Positions 47,055 to 59,160 of a stretch of DNA of 64,000 bases are shown piece after piece (position 1 is the stretch's first letter; every line of letters starts with the position of its first letter). The stretch covers positions 194,853 to 258,852 of the forward strand of contig CM055761.1 of assembly GCA_029465975.1 (NCBI GenBank), given 5' to 3'. The position numbers were made by a program, and so were the translations under genes. A model generated the notes under the pieces. That model had not been told where the DNA came from. It made no database searches and saw nothing but the letters and a program-made list of their open reading frames with translations. Source of the stretch: Dallia pectoralis. Taxonomy: Eukaryota; Chordata; Actinopteri; Esociformes; Umbridae.

Positions 47055-50000
47055 TCACTGACCAGGAACATAAGGCCAGCTAATGGAGCTTCCAGACAGC
47101 TGCATGTCCCTGATCAGGGTCTCGATGGGGGTCTTTCCCACCAGACGCATGAAGAACAGCTGGGAGATGAGGTTAGCGGGAACGGCCCTGAGGGCAGGAA
47201 GCCGGAGGAGCAGACGGCCGAAGCGTTGTGGCTGACCCGGGTACTGTGTTCTCTCGTATTCTGTCAGAGCCACCTGAGCTTTCTCCTGCAGAGATTCCAC
47301 ATGGAGCGGATCGGTCAAACCGCAGGCATCTGAAAAGGACCACAGAGTGATGAGGTGCATCACAAGTACAGAAATGGTCAGCGTGTAGTGTGCAGTGTGT
47401 AGTGTGTAGTGTGCAGTGTGTAGTGTGCAGTGTGTAGTGTGTAGTGTGTAGTGTGTAGTGTGCAGTGTGTAGTGTGCAGTGTGTAGTGTGTAGTGTGCAG
47501 TGTGTAGTGTGTAGTGTGTAGTGTGTAGTGTGTAGTGGACAGTGTGCAGTGTGTAGTGTGTAGTGTGTAGTGTGCAGTGTGTAGTGTGTAGTGTGTAGTG
47601 TGTAGTGGACAGTGGAGTTACATGCTTTTGGAATGGTCAATATCACGCTTTAACGTTCCCATGGCCTACAGATTATTTAGCATTACATATTATGTCTAGA
47701 TTTGAATAATCACCATGGATATTTCTGGAAGTAAAACACTCACTCCGAACCCATGAGCCGTGCTCTGTATCCCACCTCCTAGAAAATTCCCTCTATCTAA
47801 CCGGAATGCCGCATAAATATAAGCTTCCTAACAAGTAGTACAGCAATAATATGTGGAGTCTGGAGTTCTACAATGGTGACGTGTTAAAAACAAAGCCAAT
47901 AGAACCCAGACAGTCATTACATCTGGTCAATAGCAATGAGCAGGGCAGTAGACTGTTAGTTCTTGCTTGTTGGTTTGGTGATTTTGTTAAGAAACATGGA
48001 TACCTAGACTGTATGCATACCTGGAGAGAAGAGCGCGATGGCCTTGAGACAGCTGTACTCCGCAGAGTCCACCTGAAGCCGAGTCAGCTTATCCACCTGA
48101 TCCTGGAACACCCTCACCTGGTCCATAAAGGACACCACCCTCTCCGCTGACATGGGTGACGAGTGGAAACCGGCCGCGGCTAACAGAGGAGCCATGTGTA
48201 ACGGCAGGGCAGACTGGGCCGCATTCAGGATAAACAGCTCACTCCAGCTCAGTCTCAACAGAGCCACCTGCTCTGAGACGGGCAGCTCGGGAAAGTAAGG
48301 GATGTTCCTGGCCCACTCAATGGTGCTGAAGAGGAGACGTGCCGCCATCTCACAGATGTTGTCGATGCCCATCACAGAGCCTCCTCCAGCACTCTGCATT
48401 TGCTGTTGGCCATACTGGGGGCCGTAGCGGCTGCTGGGATAGGGCTCAGCACGCAGCAGCTGTGAAATGAGCTCCGACACAGGCTGGCCATTAAAGAAGT
48501 CACCCCCTACTGGGCCAGCCCCGGTAGCAGCACCTCCACCGACCAGAGAAGTGGGACTGATGCCTGAATGGGATGGAGGAATGCGTCCACGCTGGACTGC
48601 TGGAGGGAAGAGAGAGATAGGGAATAGAGGAGAAGATGGGGTAGAGAAATGGCTTTGTAGAGGTTTAGTGAGAATAACATGTTAGGCAAACATTCCATTT
48701 CTCCTGACAAAACACCCTAGCAAGCTAGTGAGAATAACAAAATGTTACATTTAAATGCATAAGAGGATATATAAGTAAAATTATATATAGATAGGTCACA
48801 CTAATCTGTGATCAGTTTATGGAACATTCTGGTCATTTCTTCTATATAAAGATTCTGGTTCCTTCTTCTGGTATTAAGCTTTATCAGCTTGTTTAATAAT
48901 ATGTTTGAGCAAAACACCCTCCAGGTTCAGCTTCATTTATGCATGTTGGTAATGTCATGTGTTTGTTTCCCTTAAATATGTGGAGGTATATTTCCCTAAA
49001 ACACATAGCTGAAAGTGTAAATAGGCATGCTTATGATTTGCCATAGAGTTGATGATGATACAAAAGAGTCTTTAGTCCATCTTTGAATGTTTATTGTTGT
49101 TCTGTGTATACACCCTTTTAAACAATATCTTAATCCAAAATAAGATGTCAATGAGGGTAATTTGTAATAGAAATGTATAATTCTGTTACAAATGAGTCAT
49201 TTTGAATCTCCTGAGTACAAGCACAGTCAATCTTAATCCAAAAACACACTCAGAATCAGATAAGGATAAGGCCTGCTACAGTTTCTTCCTCTTTTACTGT
49301 GTAGACATACTACAGACAAAAACTGCCCCTGTCTACACAATATTGCATTTCCAGAAAATCTATTAGGAATGTTCTTTAGTTATTTGTACAAGTGTTGTAC
49401 GCAAGTGATAGTTTAGTTAGTTAATATTTTGTTTATATTTCCCTGGGAGAGTAGTTGAACATTAGCCATCTGTCAGCTTATTACTCTTTTTGCTGTAATC
49501 GACTTGATGTTTTAGTTTGTAGTAAGCCTCTCTCATTCGGTGTTTTTGCTTGAGTTGTCATTGTAGTGGAAATATTGTATGCAATACACCACTACTACCC
49601 CTTCTGGGCAGTGACCTATCAACCGGTGAAAAGTAATCTGAGCGTTTCTAGTTAATGTGGAAACACTCTGGCCTGGCTGCGTCATTCGTTTGGTCAGTCA
49701 GATTCTCTCATGAATATCCCAGCTGAATTTAGCTCTGGGCTGGTGCCATATCAATGCAGAATACACTGAATTTAGCTCTGGGCTGGTGCCATATCAATGC
49801 AGAATACACTGAATTTAGCTCTGGGCTGGTGCCATATCAATGCAGAATACACTGAATTTAGCTCTGGGCTGGTGCCATATCAATGCAGAATACATATGAC
49901 AGCTAGGGGTGGATGGCTGGTGGATGGTGTGTGTTCAACCCACATACTGACTGGATATAGATTTTTTCCCAGTAATTGTTTTTATTTTTTAAATGATTTC

Positions 50001-53000
50001 GACCAATTACAATTTCCCAAAAAGAATTAAAGAACAGTCCAATAAGATGTTGGAGCCAGTACCAAGCACCATTTGTCCATTTCTGACACTTGTGGTCATA
50101 GGATTTGTTAATTTTTTAATGCTTCTAGAAATGTCTCAATGATACGTATCGCCAGTGACGGTAAGGGGCGGTGCCAAACTATGACAATATTTTTATATAA
50201 ACGGACTAGTATTTCTCCCCAATAATTCATTATTGCTCACATAAATACAATGCATTTTTATTTATTAATTTTTTCATAAATACAAATAAATACGACTGCA
50301 CCTACTTCACTCGGTCGCCATGGTAACCAACGTTATATGGACGTGAGCCCCTGAGGACCAGAACTTGAACGGGTAATGACTTAAAATAAAGACTAATTAC
50401 AATGTCTTATAAATAGGGGCTTGGAAATAGTACAACACATGTGCATTTTAAAACAACTTCGCCATTGTCATGATATTATGAAATATACTTTTACAGACAA
50501 CAGCAATGTTGTCATAGCATACAGCTAACGAGGCTAACGTTAGCTAGCAAACATTTGTGGACTCCCGTCAATATGAACTTGTTTAAATTGTATTTCATCA
50601 TAAATATACAACAACGATCAATTGTTTAGTTACTAGCTAATTAGTTGCCGTCTTAATTTGTGGTGTCATGTTTTTAAGCTTTAATCTAATAATGCACGTT
50701 AAACCAGATATGCATTAGCTTCTATTGACGAGCGAATTTATGTGAGCGACAGGGCAGGAAGAAGTATACTGATGTTAGAAGGACTTCCAGAGAAAGAGGC
50801 AGGTTTCTAAATAAGAGTATCTGAAACAGTTCTCATCCCTAAACCATATAAGTAGTTTCATGTAATTAAAGTGTTTCTGTAGTTTACATTGAAATATGAC
50901 AGTTGGGATATTTCCACTTTTTTACATGTTGTGTAAAAAAGTGGAATGTTGTGCTACTGTCATTTATTATATTCTCTCTCATCTTCAACCGCTTATTTAT
51001 TATATTATATATTATAATTATATTTATTTATGGATTGTTTATATTGCTAGCATCTCAGCTACTTTAGGCGTATTCAGAGTGACAGAGATGTTGTGCAACA
51101 GGTAAGATAGGATAGTTACCTTCTTTTCGCATGCCTACACGGAAGCATTTCTTTAGTCGGCAGTATTGGCACTGGTTGCGGTGATGCTGGTCTATCTGGC
51201 ATTCTCGATTCGACCTGCACAACAGAAAAGCAAAAGACTCAATATAGAATGTCCAGCTTGAGTTGACCAATCTGACGGTATCAAAACCACACATTTGTAA
51301 ATCATTTACCTACTACACAACCATGTTGCTTTACTTTCATGCTGGATAGGACTGACATTTCTGAGGCCCTTCCCATTCCACACCTCAACAATAAGAAGCT
51401 TAGTAGCTGATAAAAAATGCAACCCTGCTGAACATACCAGGTATACACAGTATATAAGGGCCTACCAGTGCCCAGTACTACTGTCATTTATTTAAGCGAG
51501 TGTGCTTTTATAAAGACACAGTAAACCATTGGTTGGAGCTTTTACAATTAGGTTCCTTTAACAGGAATGTTGACCTTCTAATGTTGACCTTATATCGGTG
51601 TAACGTATTGTCACACAGATGACCTTTAACAGTGTGAATAAGAATGGTTGCTTTAAGGAGTCATAGGTTGAAACATAATATTCATGGTTTTGAGTGAGAG
51701 CAGAGTACAAATGTTGTTTGTGTTTATTGGTGTAAGCAGGTCTGAAAAGCTTTCAAACCTTTCCTCCTGCCTGTTCTTAAGTACAATTTATGAAACAGAT
51801 TAAGAAAATTGCAACCAATGTAGATAGTAATAGATTTTTTTTAAATGGACAGAGTGGAAGTACGCTGCTATATAAAAGTGACCTGATTAGCCAAAATAAG
51901 AGGATATTCAATATAAACTGGTAAGCTTATTTGTGAACACTTTTTTTATTTACACAAACATGCTGTGTTTTCCCAATTGGGTAATCATTTCACCATGATG
52001 AATGTAAACATGCATTCATGCCCCACAAGACAAATATTTGCTCATCCCCTGTTTTTAGTGAACATGGCCAAGTAAACACTGAACAAAGACTCACATTCCT
52101 CTGGAATATGATATGCTAGTGTTGTAACACCTCCCCGGGAATCATCACCTTAACGTGGTGGAGAGGTTTGTGTGCCCCTATGAACCTGAGGGCTGGGTTG
52201 TCTGGAGCTTCATGCTCCTGGTAGGGTTTCCCAAGGCAAAGTGGTCTCAGGCGAGGGGCCAGACTAAGAATGGTTCACCAAGACCCCATGAAAGATAGAG
52301 GGAAAAGGAGCGAGACCCTGCCTGGAGGAAGCCCAGGGCCCTCGTCTGGTGCCAGGCCCAGACGGCGGGCTCGAAAGCGAGCGTCTGGTGGCCGGGTTTG
52401 CCACGGAGCCCGGCCGGGCACAGCCCGAACGAGATACGTGGCATCTCTCTCCTCTCCATCCTGTGGGCCCACCACTCACAGGAACAACCGCAGGGGTCGG
52501 GTGCGCTGTCATATGGGTGGCAGTGAAGGTGGGGGGTCTCGACGGATCAGACCCGGGCGGCAGAAGCTTGCTTTGGGGACGTGGAACGTCACCTCACTGG
52601 GGGGGAAGGAGCCAGAACTTGAGTTGCGTGAGGTGGAGCGATACCAGTTGGATCTGGTGGGACTTATCTCTACGCACAACCGTGGCTCTGGAACCTTACT
52701 CCTGGATAGGGGTTGGACTCTGTTCTTCTCTGGAGTTGCCCAGGGTGAGAGGCGGCGGGCTGGTGTGGGGATACTCACGAGCCCACGTCTGAGCACGGCG
52801 GTGTTAGAGTTTACCCCGGTGGATGAGAGGTTTGCCTCCCTACGCCTAAGGGTGGTGGGGGGGAAAACTCTGACTGTTGTTTGTGCTTATGCACCAAACA
52901 GCAGTTCGGAGTATTCAGCCTTCTTGGAGACCCTGAAGGGAGTCCTATATAGGGCTCCAGTAGGGGACTCCATCATTCTGCTGGGAGACTTCAACGCACA

Positions 53001-56000
53001 TGTGGGCAACGATGGAGACACCTGGAGAGGCGTGATTGGGAGGAACGGCCTCCCTGATCTAAACCCGAGCGGTCGTTTGTTATTGGACTTCTGTGCTAGT
53101 CATGGATTGTCTATAACAAACACCATGTTCGAACATAAGGAGGCGCATAAGTGTACATGGTACCAGAGCACCCTAGGCCGAAGGTCAATGATCGATTTTG
53201 TGATCGTATCGGCTGATCTAAGGCCGCATGTTTTGGACACTCGGGTGAAGAGAGGGGCAGAGCTGTCAACTGATCACCATCTGGTAGTGAGTTGGATCAG
53301 AGGGTGGGGAAAGACTTTGGACAGACCAGGTAAGCCCAAACGGGTAGTGCGGGTGAACTGGGAACGTCTGGAGGAGGCCCCTGTCCGAAAGATCTTCAAC
53401 TCACACCTCCGGCGGAGCTTTTCAGGCATCCCTGTGGAGGTTGGGGGCATTGATTCTGAGCGGGCAATGTTCAAAGCTTCTATTGCTGAAGCTGCGGCGG
53501 TGAGCTGTGGTCTCAAGGTCCTAGGTGCCTCAAGGGGTGGTAACCCTAGAACACCGTGGTGGACCACGGTGGTCAGGGAAGCTGTCCGACTGAAGAAGGA
53601 GGCCTTCAGGGATATGCTAGCCCTGGGGACTCCGGAGGCAGTTGCAGGGTACCGACAGGCCCGAAGGGCTGCAGCCGCTGCCGTGTCAGAGGCAAAGCAG
53701 CGGGTGTGGGAGAAGTTTGGAGAAGCTATGGAGAAGGACTTTCGGTCGGCACCAAAATGCTTCTGGAAAACCGTTCGGCACCTCAGAAGGGGAAAACGGG
53801 GAACCATCCAAGCTGTGTACAGTAAGGATGGGACACTGTTGACCTCAACTGATGATGTGATCGGGCGCTGGAAAGAGCATTTTGAGGAGCTCCTGAATCC
53901 GACCTACACGCCCTCTAGTACAGAGGCAGAGCTGGAGGCTGATGGAGGGTCATCGTCAGTTTCCCTGGGGGAAGTCGCTGAGGTAGTCAAACAACTCCAC
54001 AGTGGCAAAGCCCCAGGGACTGATGAGATTCGTCCCGAAATGCTAAAAGCTTTGGGTGGGAAAGGGCTGTCTTGGTTGACACGCCTCTTCAACATTGCAT
54101 GGAAGTCTGGGACAGTGCCAGAGGAGTGGCAGACCGGGGTGGTGGTTCCCCTCTTTAAAAAGGGGGACCAGAGAGTGTGTGCCAATTACAGAGGTATCAC
54201 ACTCCTCAGCCTCCCTGGTAAAGTGTACTCCAAAGTGCTGGAAAGGAGGGTTCGGCCAATAGTCGAACCTCAGATTGAAGAGGAACAATGCGGTTTTCGT
54301 CCTGGCCGGGAACCACGGACCAGCTCTTTACTCTCGCAAGGATCCTGGAGGGGGCCTGGGAGTATGCCCATCCAGTCTACATGTGTTTTGTGGATCTGGA
54401 GAAGGCGTATGACCGGGTACCCCGGGATCTTTGTGGGAGGTGCTGCGGAGTATGGGGTGAGGGGTCTCTTCTCAGGGCCATCCAATCTCTGTACGCTCAA
54501 AGCATGAGCTTTGTCCGTGTCCTCGGCAGTAAGTCGGATTCGTTCCAGGTGGGGGTTGGCCTCCGCCAGGGCTGCGCTTTGTCACCAATCCTGTTTGTAA
54601 TATTCATGGACAGGATATCAAGGCGTAGTCATGGGGGAGGGGTTCCGTTCGGTGGGCTGATGGTCACATCACTGCTTTTTGCGGATGATGTGGTCCTGAT
54701 GGCCTCATCGGTCGGTGACCTTCAGCACTCACTGGATCGGTTCGCAGCCGAGTGTGAAGCGGCTGGGATGAGGGTTAGCACCTCTAAATCTGAGGCCATG
54801 ACTCTCAGCAGGAAACCGGTGGAGTGCCTGCTCCGGGTAGGGAATGAGTCCTTACTCCAAGTGAAGGAGTTTAAGTACCTCTGGGTCTTGTTCGCGAGTG
54901 AGGGAACAGCGGGAGATTGGGATCGGAGCAGCGGGGGCGGTGTTGCATTCGCTTCACCGCACCGTTGTGACAAAAAGAGAGCTGAGCCGAAAGGCAAAGC
55001 TCTCGATCTACCGGTCAATCTTTGTTCCTACCCTCACCTATGGTCATGAAAGCTGGGTCATGACCGAAAGAACGAGATCGCGGGTACAAGCGGCCGAAAT
55101 GGGTTTTCTCAGAAAGGTGGCTGGCCTCTCCCTTAGGGATAGGGTGAGAAGCTCAGTCATCCGAGAGGAACTCGGAGTAGAGCCGCTGCTCCTTTGCATA
55201 GAAAGGAGCCAGTTGAGGTGGTTCGGGCATCTTGTACGAATGCCACCTGGGCGCCTCCCTAGAGAGGTGTTCCAGGCACGTCCAGCTGGGAGGAGACCTC
55301 GGGGAAGACCCAGGACTAGGTGGAGAGATTATATCTCCACACTGGCCTGGGAACGCCTCGGGATTCCCCAGTCAGAGCTGGCTAATGTTGCCCGGGAAAG
55401 GGAAGTTTGGGGTCCCCTGCTAGAGCTGCTACCCCCGCGACCCGACCCCGGATAAGCGGTTGAAGATGAGAGAGAGTGTTGTAATATACTCAGGAATATG
55501 ATATGCTAGTGTTGTAATATACTCAGGAATATGATATGCTAGTGTTGTAATATACTCAGGAATATGATATGCTAGTGTTGTAATATACTCAGGAATATGA
55601 TATGCTAGTGTTGTAAGATACTCAGGAATATGATATGCTAGTGTTGTAATATACTCAGGAATATGATATGCTAGTGTTGTAATATACTCAGGAATATGAT
55701 ATGCTAGTGTTGTAAGATACTCCTCAAGGGTGTGATATGGTAGTACTGTAATATATTTCTCAGGGGTGTGATATGGTAGTGCACAGTTACCTTGGATACA
55801 CGGGGGAACTGTAGCAGTAGCCTAGGACACAGTTACCTTGGATACACGGGGGAACTGTAGCAGTAGCCTAGGACACAGTTACCTTGGATACACTAGGGAA
55901 CTGTATCAGTAGCCTAGGACACAGTTACCTTGGATACACTAGGGAACTGTAGCAGTAGCCTAGGACACAGTTACCTTGGATACACTAGGGAACTGTAGCA

Positions 56001-56901
56001 GTAGCCTAGGACACAGTTACCTTGGATACACTAGGGAACTGTAGCAGTAGCCTAGGACACAGTTACCTTGGATACACTAGGGAACTGTATCAGTAGCCTA
56101 GGACACAGTTACCTTGGATACACTAGGGAACTGTAGCAGTAGCCTAGGACACAGTTACCTTGGACACACTAGGGAACTGTAGCAGTAGCCTAGGACACAG
56201 TTACCTTGGATACACTAGGGAACTGTAGCAGTAGCCTAGGACACAGTTACCTTGGATACACTAGGGAACTGTAGCAGTAGCCTAGGACACAGTTACCTTG
56301 GATACACTAGGGAACTGTAGCAGTAGCCTAGGACACAGTTACCTTGGATACACTAGGGAACTGTAGCAGTAGCCTAGGAGACAGTTACCTTGGATACACT
56401 AGGGAACTGTAGCAGTAGCCTAGGACACAGTTACCTTGGATACACTAGGGAACTGTAGCAGTAGCCTAGGACACAGTTACCTTGGATACACTAGGGAACT
56501 GTAGCAGTAGCCTAGGACACAGTTACCTTGGATACACTAGGGAACTGTAGCAGTAGCCTAGGAGACAGTTACCTTGGACACATGTATGTATTTCTCATTT
56601 TTACTCATTATTATCAGGACAGCTTCACCAACCTGCAGGAGTAGTTGAGGTTCCTTCTAATGCTCCTCTTGAAGAAGCTCTTGCAGCCCTCACAGGTGAA
56701 CACGCCGTAGTGTTTCCCACTGGACTTGTCCCCACAAACCACACAGTCCACCACGCACACCTTGTCCTCGTCTCCCACCTCCACGTCACTGGCGGCCTGA
56801 GGAGATCCCTCCTCCTCATCTCCCCGCAGGAAAGCTTTCTCCTCACCGAGTCCATTGGTTCCCCCGTTTGGGTTCCCCCATCCCCCGCTCACCATGGCCA
56901 T
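47055..56901 (-). CDS. nr2f6: Nuclear receptor NR2F6 (EAR-2, COUP-TF family), 4 coding exons
   Basis: NR2F6 is a nuclear orphan receptor that binds AGGTCA direct repeats and mostly represses transcription. Coding exons on the minus strand are 56901-56633, 51214-51120, 48599-48021 and 47329-47055, all GT-AG. They sum to 1218 nt (405 residues; human 404). The DNA-binding domain begins at Cys53 (CVVCGDKSSGKHYGVFTCEG). Its P-box CEGCKS is at 70-75, and the second finger is encoded by exon 2 (CQIDQHHRNQCQYCRLKKCF). The ligand-binding domain follows from about SELISQLLRAEPYP through MGIDNICEMAARLLFSTIEW to FFMRLVGKTPIETLIRDMQL and the end WPYVPGQ. The start MAMVSGGWG matches the human start; an in-frame ATG 12 codons upstream is disfavoured. 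Intron 1 carries a LINE and two arrays. The exact copy (a or b) is not resolved. Confidence 0.97.
47385..47614. repeat. 7-bp tandem repeat GTGTAGT/GTGCAGT
   Basis: About 32 units of GTGTAGT and GTGCAGT in irregular order lie in nr2f6 intron 3, about 55 nt upstream of the exon 4 acceptor. Confidence 0.94.
48600..51119. other. nr2f6 intron 2
   Basis: This interval is mostly unique. A 43-bp tandem repeat with 4 copies is at 49725-49895 (core GAATTTAGCTCTGGGCTGGT). A perfect 14-nt X-box palindrome, GTCGCCATGGTAAC, lies at 50314-50327, followed by plus-strand exon-like segments (see findings). Confidence 0.6.
52118..55484 (+). mobile_element. Rex3-like (RTE clade) LINE, near full length, with target-site duplication
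   Basis: The element spans 52128-55474 and is flanked by a 10-bp duplication, AGTGTTGTAA (52118-52127 and 55475-55484). A frame from 52270 holds an AP-type endonuclease (TWNVTSL, LLGDFNAHVG, STDHHLVVSW). Reverse transcriptase follows (PLFKKGDQRVCANYRGITLL, LRQGCALSP, LLFADDVVLM near 54680). The C-terminal block has TLTYGHESWVMTERTRSRVQ and RPRGRPRTRWRDYIS. The string TGGCAGACCGGGGTGGTGGT near 54127 corresponds to a Rex3 primer site as I recall it. Coding is broken by frame changes near 54310, 54430-54475 and 54890, so it is not autonomous. The tail is GATAAGCGGTTGAAGATGAG. It sits in nr2f6 intron 1, antisense to the gene, and is GC-rich against AT-rich flanks. Confidence 0.9.
55475..55770. 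repeat. 33-bp minisatellite starting at LINE target duplication, about 7 copies
   Basis: The unit AGTGTTGTAATATACTCAGG is followed by AATATGATATGCT. The left-most copy begins with the LINE's 3' target duplication, and degenerate copies continue to about 55770. Only one partial unit (GGAATATGATATGCTAGTG) is present on the 5' side of the LINE. Confidence 0.92.
55772..56577. repeat. 46-bp minisatellite, about 17 copies, nr2f6 intron 1
   Basis: The core ACACAGTTACCTTGGATACA is followed by CTAGGGAACTGTAGCAGTAGC. Copies are nearly identical, with a few GGACAC, GTATCA and GGAGAC variants. The array ends about 55 nt from the nr2f6 exon 1 donor. Confidence 0.95.
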
Positions 56902-57870
56902 ATCTGAGCCACACGTTTGACACACACACACGTTCACACACTCTTATACAGTCTGTGTTCACTTGCCAAGTGATCAACTGTGTTCTCTGAAAATCTTTAG
57001 CCAAGATTCTTTAGTTTCCGATCATTCCAAAGGGTTGTTTGTCAGCTTCCAGTTAAATTACCGGTAGCAGAATTCTTCTTCTCCGTCTTTGCCAAATGAC
57101 GGTCTTCAGCGTGGCTTCATTTCCCTGCCGTGACACACTGTCCTCTGATCTCTCGCTTTCCTTTTCTTCTCGTTCAATTCAGGTTTTTTCCTGTGACCCT
57201 GAGTCAATGACACCTCCTGAAAGTTCTGACAGAACGAGTGGTTCAGAGTTCAGGGGGGAGAAAAGGGCGCAGCCAAGCCTTTCACAGGAAACTATAAATT
57301 ACATCGCTCTCTCTCCCTCTCTCACTCAGAAAAAACACCACCTATTCTGCTTAGTGGCGGTGGTTCTGTGAAGGGTTAAACTGAGCTCCTCCGAAGAGAA
57401 ATTCCTCCTCACTTTTCTGTCCTCCTCACACTTTCACCTGAGAGTAGCAGAGCAGAAAGAAAAGCCCTGCTCTCCTTGAAAATGCCCAACCTAGTTTCCC
57501 CTACTTCCAAACTAGTTGGACCAGTTGTGCGCTGTTTGTAGACAGTGTTATCTATCAACCAAACAGGCTCTCTATTACCCTCACGCTTCCAAACACAAGA
57601 ACGAATAACAACAGACAACAAGCTCAATTTGTGACAAGAAGATATTTAGAGAATCTTGGAAAATGTAATGTTGCCATTCAGCCCCAATAGAAGAGTTAGT
57701 TCGCTTTAAATTATTCATTCACTAGATGACTAATTACCAAAATAAGACAATGTTGTGATCTCTGCATATACATGCTCACATACCCAAACTTTTAGAAAAA
57801 GTATTTTGCTTTCAGTATCTTGGCAGAAAAACTAACCCTGCTGACGGACTACTCAGAGATGGTAAATGCA
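56902..57870. promoter_or_regulatory. nr2f6: nr2f6 5' region
   Basis: This is sequence upstream of the nr2f6 start codon on the minus strand, presumably 5' UTR and promoter. I see no decisive TATA box or initiator. Small open frames at 57096-57627 have no recognised content. Confidence 0.3.
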
Positions 57871-58345
57871 GAGAATGACTATACTGAATATAGTGACTAT
57901 ACTGAATATAGTGACTATACTGAATATAGTGACTATACTGAATATAGTGACTATACTGAATATAGTGACTATACTGAATATAGTGACTATACTGAATATA
58001 ATGAATATAATGACTATACTGAATATAATGACTATACTGAATATAATGACTATACTGAATATAATGACTATACTGAATATAATGACTATACTGAATATAA
58101 TGACTATACTGAATATAATGACTATACTGAATATAATGACTATACTGAATATAATGACTATACTGAATATAATGACTATACTGAATATAATGACTATACT
58201 GAATATAATGACTATACTGAATATAATGACTATACTGAATATAATGACTATACTGAATATAATGACTATACTGAATATAATGACTATACTGAATATAATG
58301 ACTATACTGAATATAATGACTATACTGAATATATTGACTATTTTT
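57871..58345. repeat. 18-bp minisatellite, about 26 copies
   Basis: The unit GACTATACTGAATATAAT repeats. The first seven units end AGT and the rest end AAT, and one half-unit (GAATATAAT) sits at the switch. Because 18 is a multiple of three, both strands read open (180 and 197 codons), but I reject them as genes. Confidence 0.95.
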
Positions 58346-59068
58346 CAACCTCAAATGATTAACAGACACAGCTCCTTCTGGTCCTGCTAGTCTGTAAAAG
58401 TTCAAAGTGCAGTGCCGTCCTCTTTCTTGTCCTGTTCCTGTCTCTGTGGTTTGTTGTGAAACAGCGTCTGCTTCTTGTTCCTCTTCTGGCCCAGAGATAT
58501 GTGACTTGAAGACTTCAAACGACCAGGAAAAACAAAGTGAAAACAGAGTTTAAAAAAGGAGGGAAACCCTCTGTCTATTAGTCCTTAGAATCCTCTTATC
58601 AATCCTCCCCTTGTCCCTCTCTCTTCTCTCTCTCTCCTCTCTCTTTCTCTGTCTCTCTCTCTTGTTTTGTCAGTGCCTGTCCATCCAGCAGTAATGACTT
58701 CTGACCTCTCTCTGCGTTCCCGTAAGCGGAGTCACGGTGTACAATTGCAGTTATTTATTGTTTTCTCCCCTTCTTCCTCCACTTCCCACTCCTCGGCTCG
58801 AATAAATTAGGCAAACCAACATAGGAAAAACATGGTCATAGAGCCAAAGCTCGCTGCTTCTGTAGAGAGAAGCCTAATGGCTCTTCTGCTGCTCTTCTTT
58901 CTCCCTGCCTTTCTCCCTCCCTCCTTTTGGCCAGTGAGTGAGAGTGTGTGTGTCTGTGTGCTCAGGGATTTGACACTGCTATTCAAGCCCTCTGGTTGCC
59001 ATGACACTCTGTGCCTTATAAGGCTATTGGAGTCAAAGAGCAGAGTGGGCTGTGGAGGCAGCCACACT
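58346..59068. other. Intergenic, pyrimidine-rich
   Basis: There is a CT-rich stretch at 58610-58670. No gene is recognised. Confidence 0.5.
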
Positions 59069-59085
59069 GGAGATCTCTCTCTGTC

Positions 59086-59158
<73 letters not shown>
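59069..59158. repeat. CT microsatellite
   Basis: An almost pure (CT)n run of about 85 bp. The open frames of Ser-Leu and Glu-Arg repeats here are artefacts. Confidence 0.97.

Positions 59159-59160
<2 letters not shown>

Noticed and set aside
52270..55455. A functional LINE-encoded protein
   Set aside because: At least three frame changes separate the endonuclease and the reverse transcriptase blocks, so the copy is listed as a mobile element and not as a gene.
57812..58405. Repetitive 180-197 codon frames with DYTEYN repeats
   Set aside because: They are an 18-bp array open on both strands, with no sign of coding constraint.
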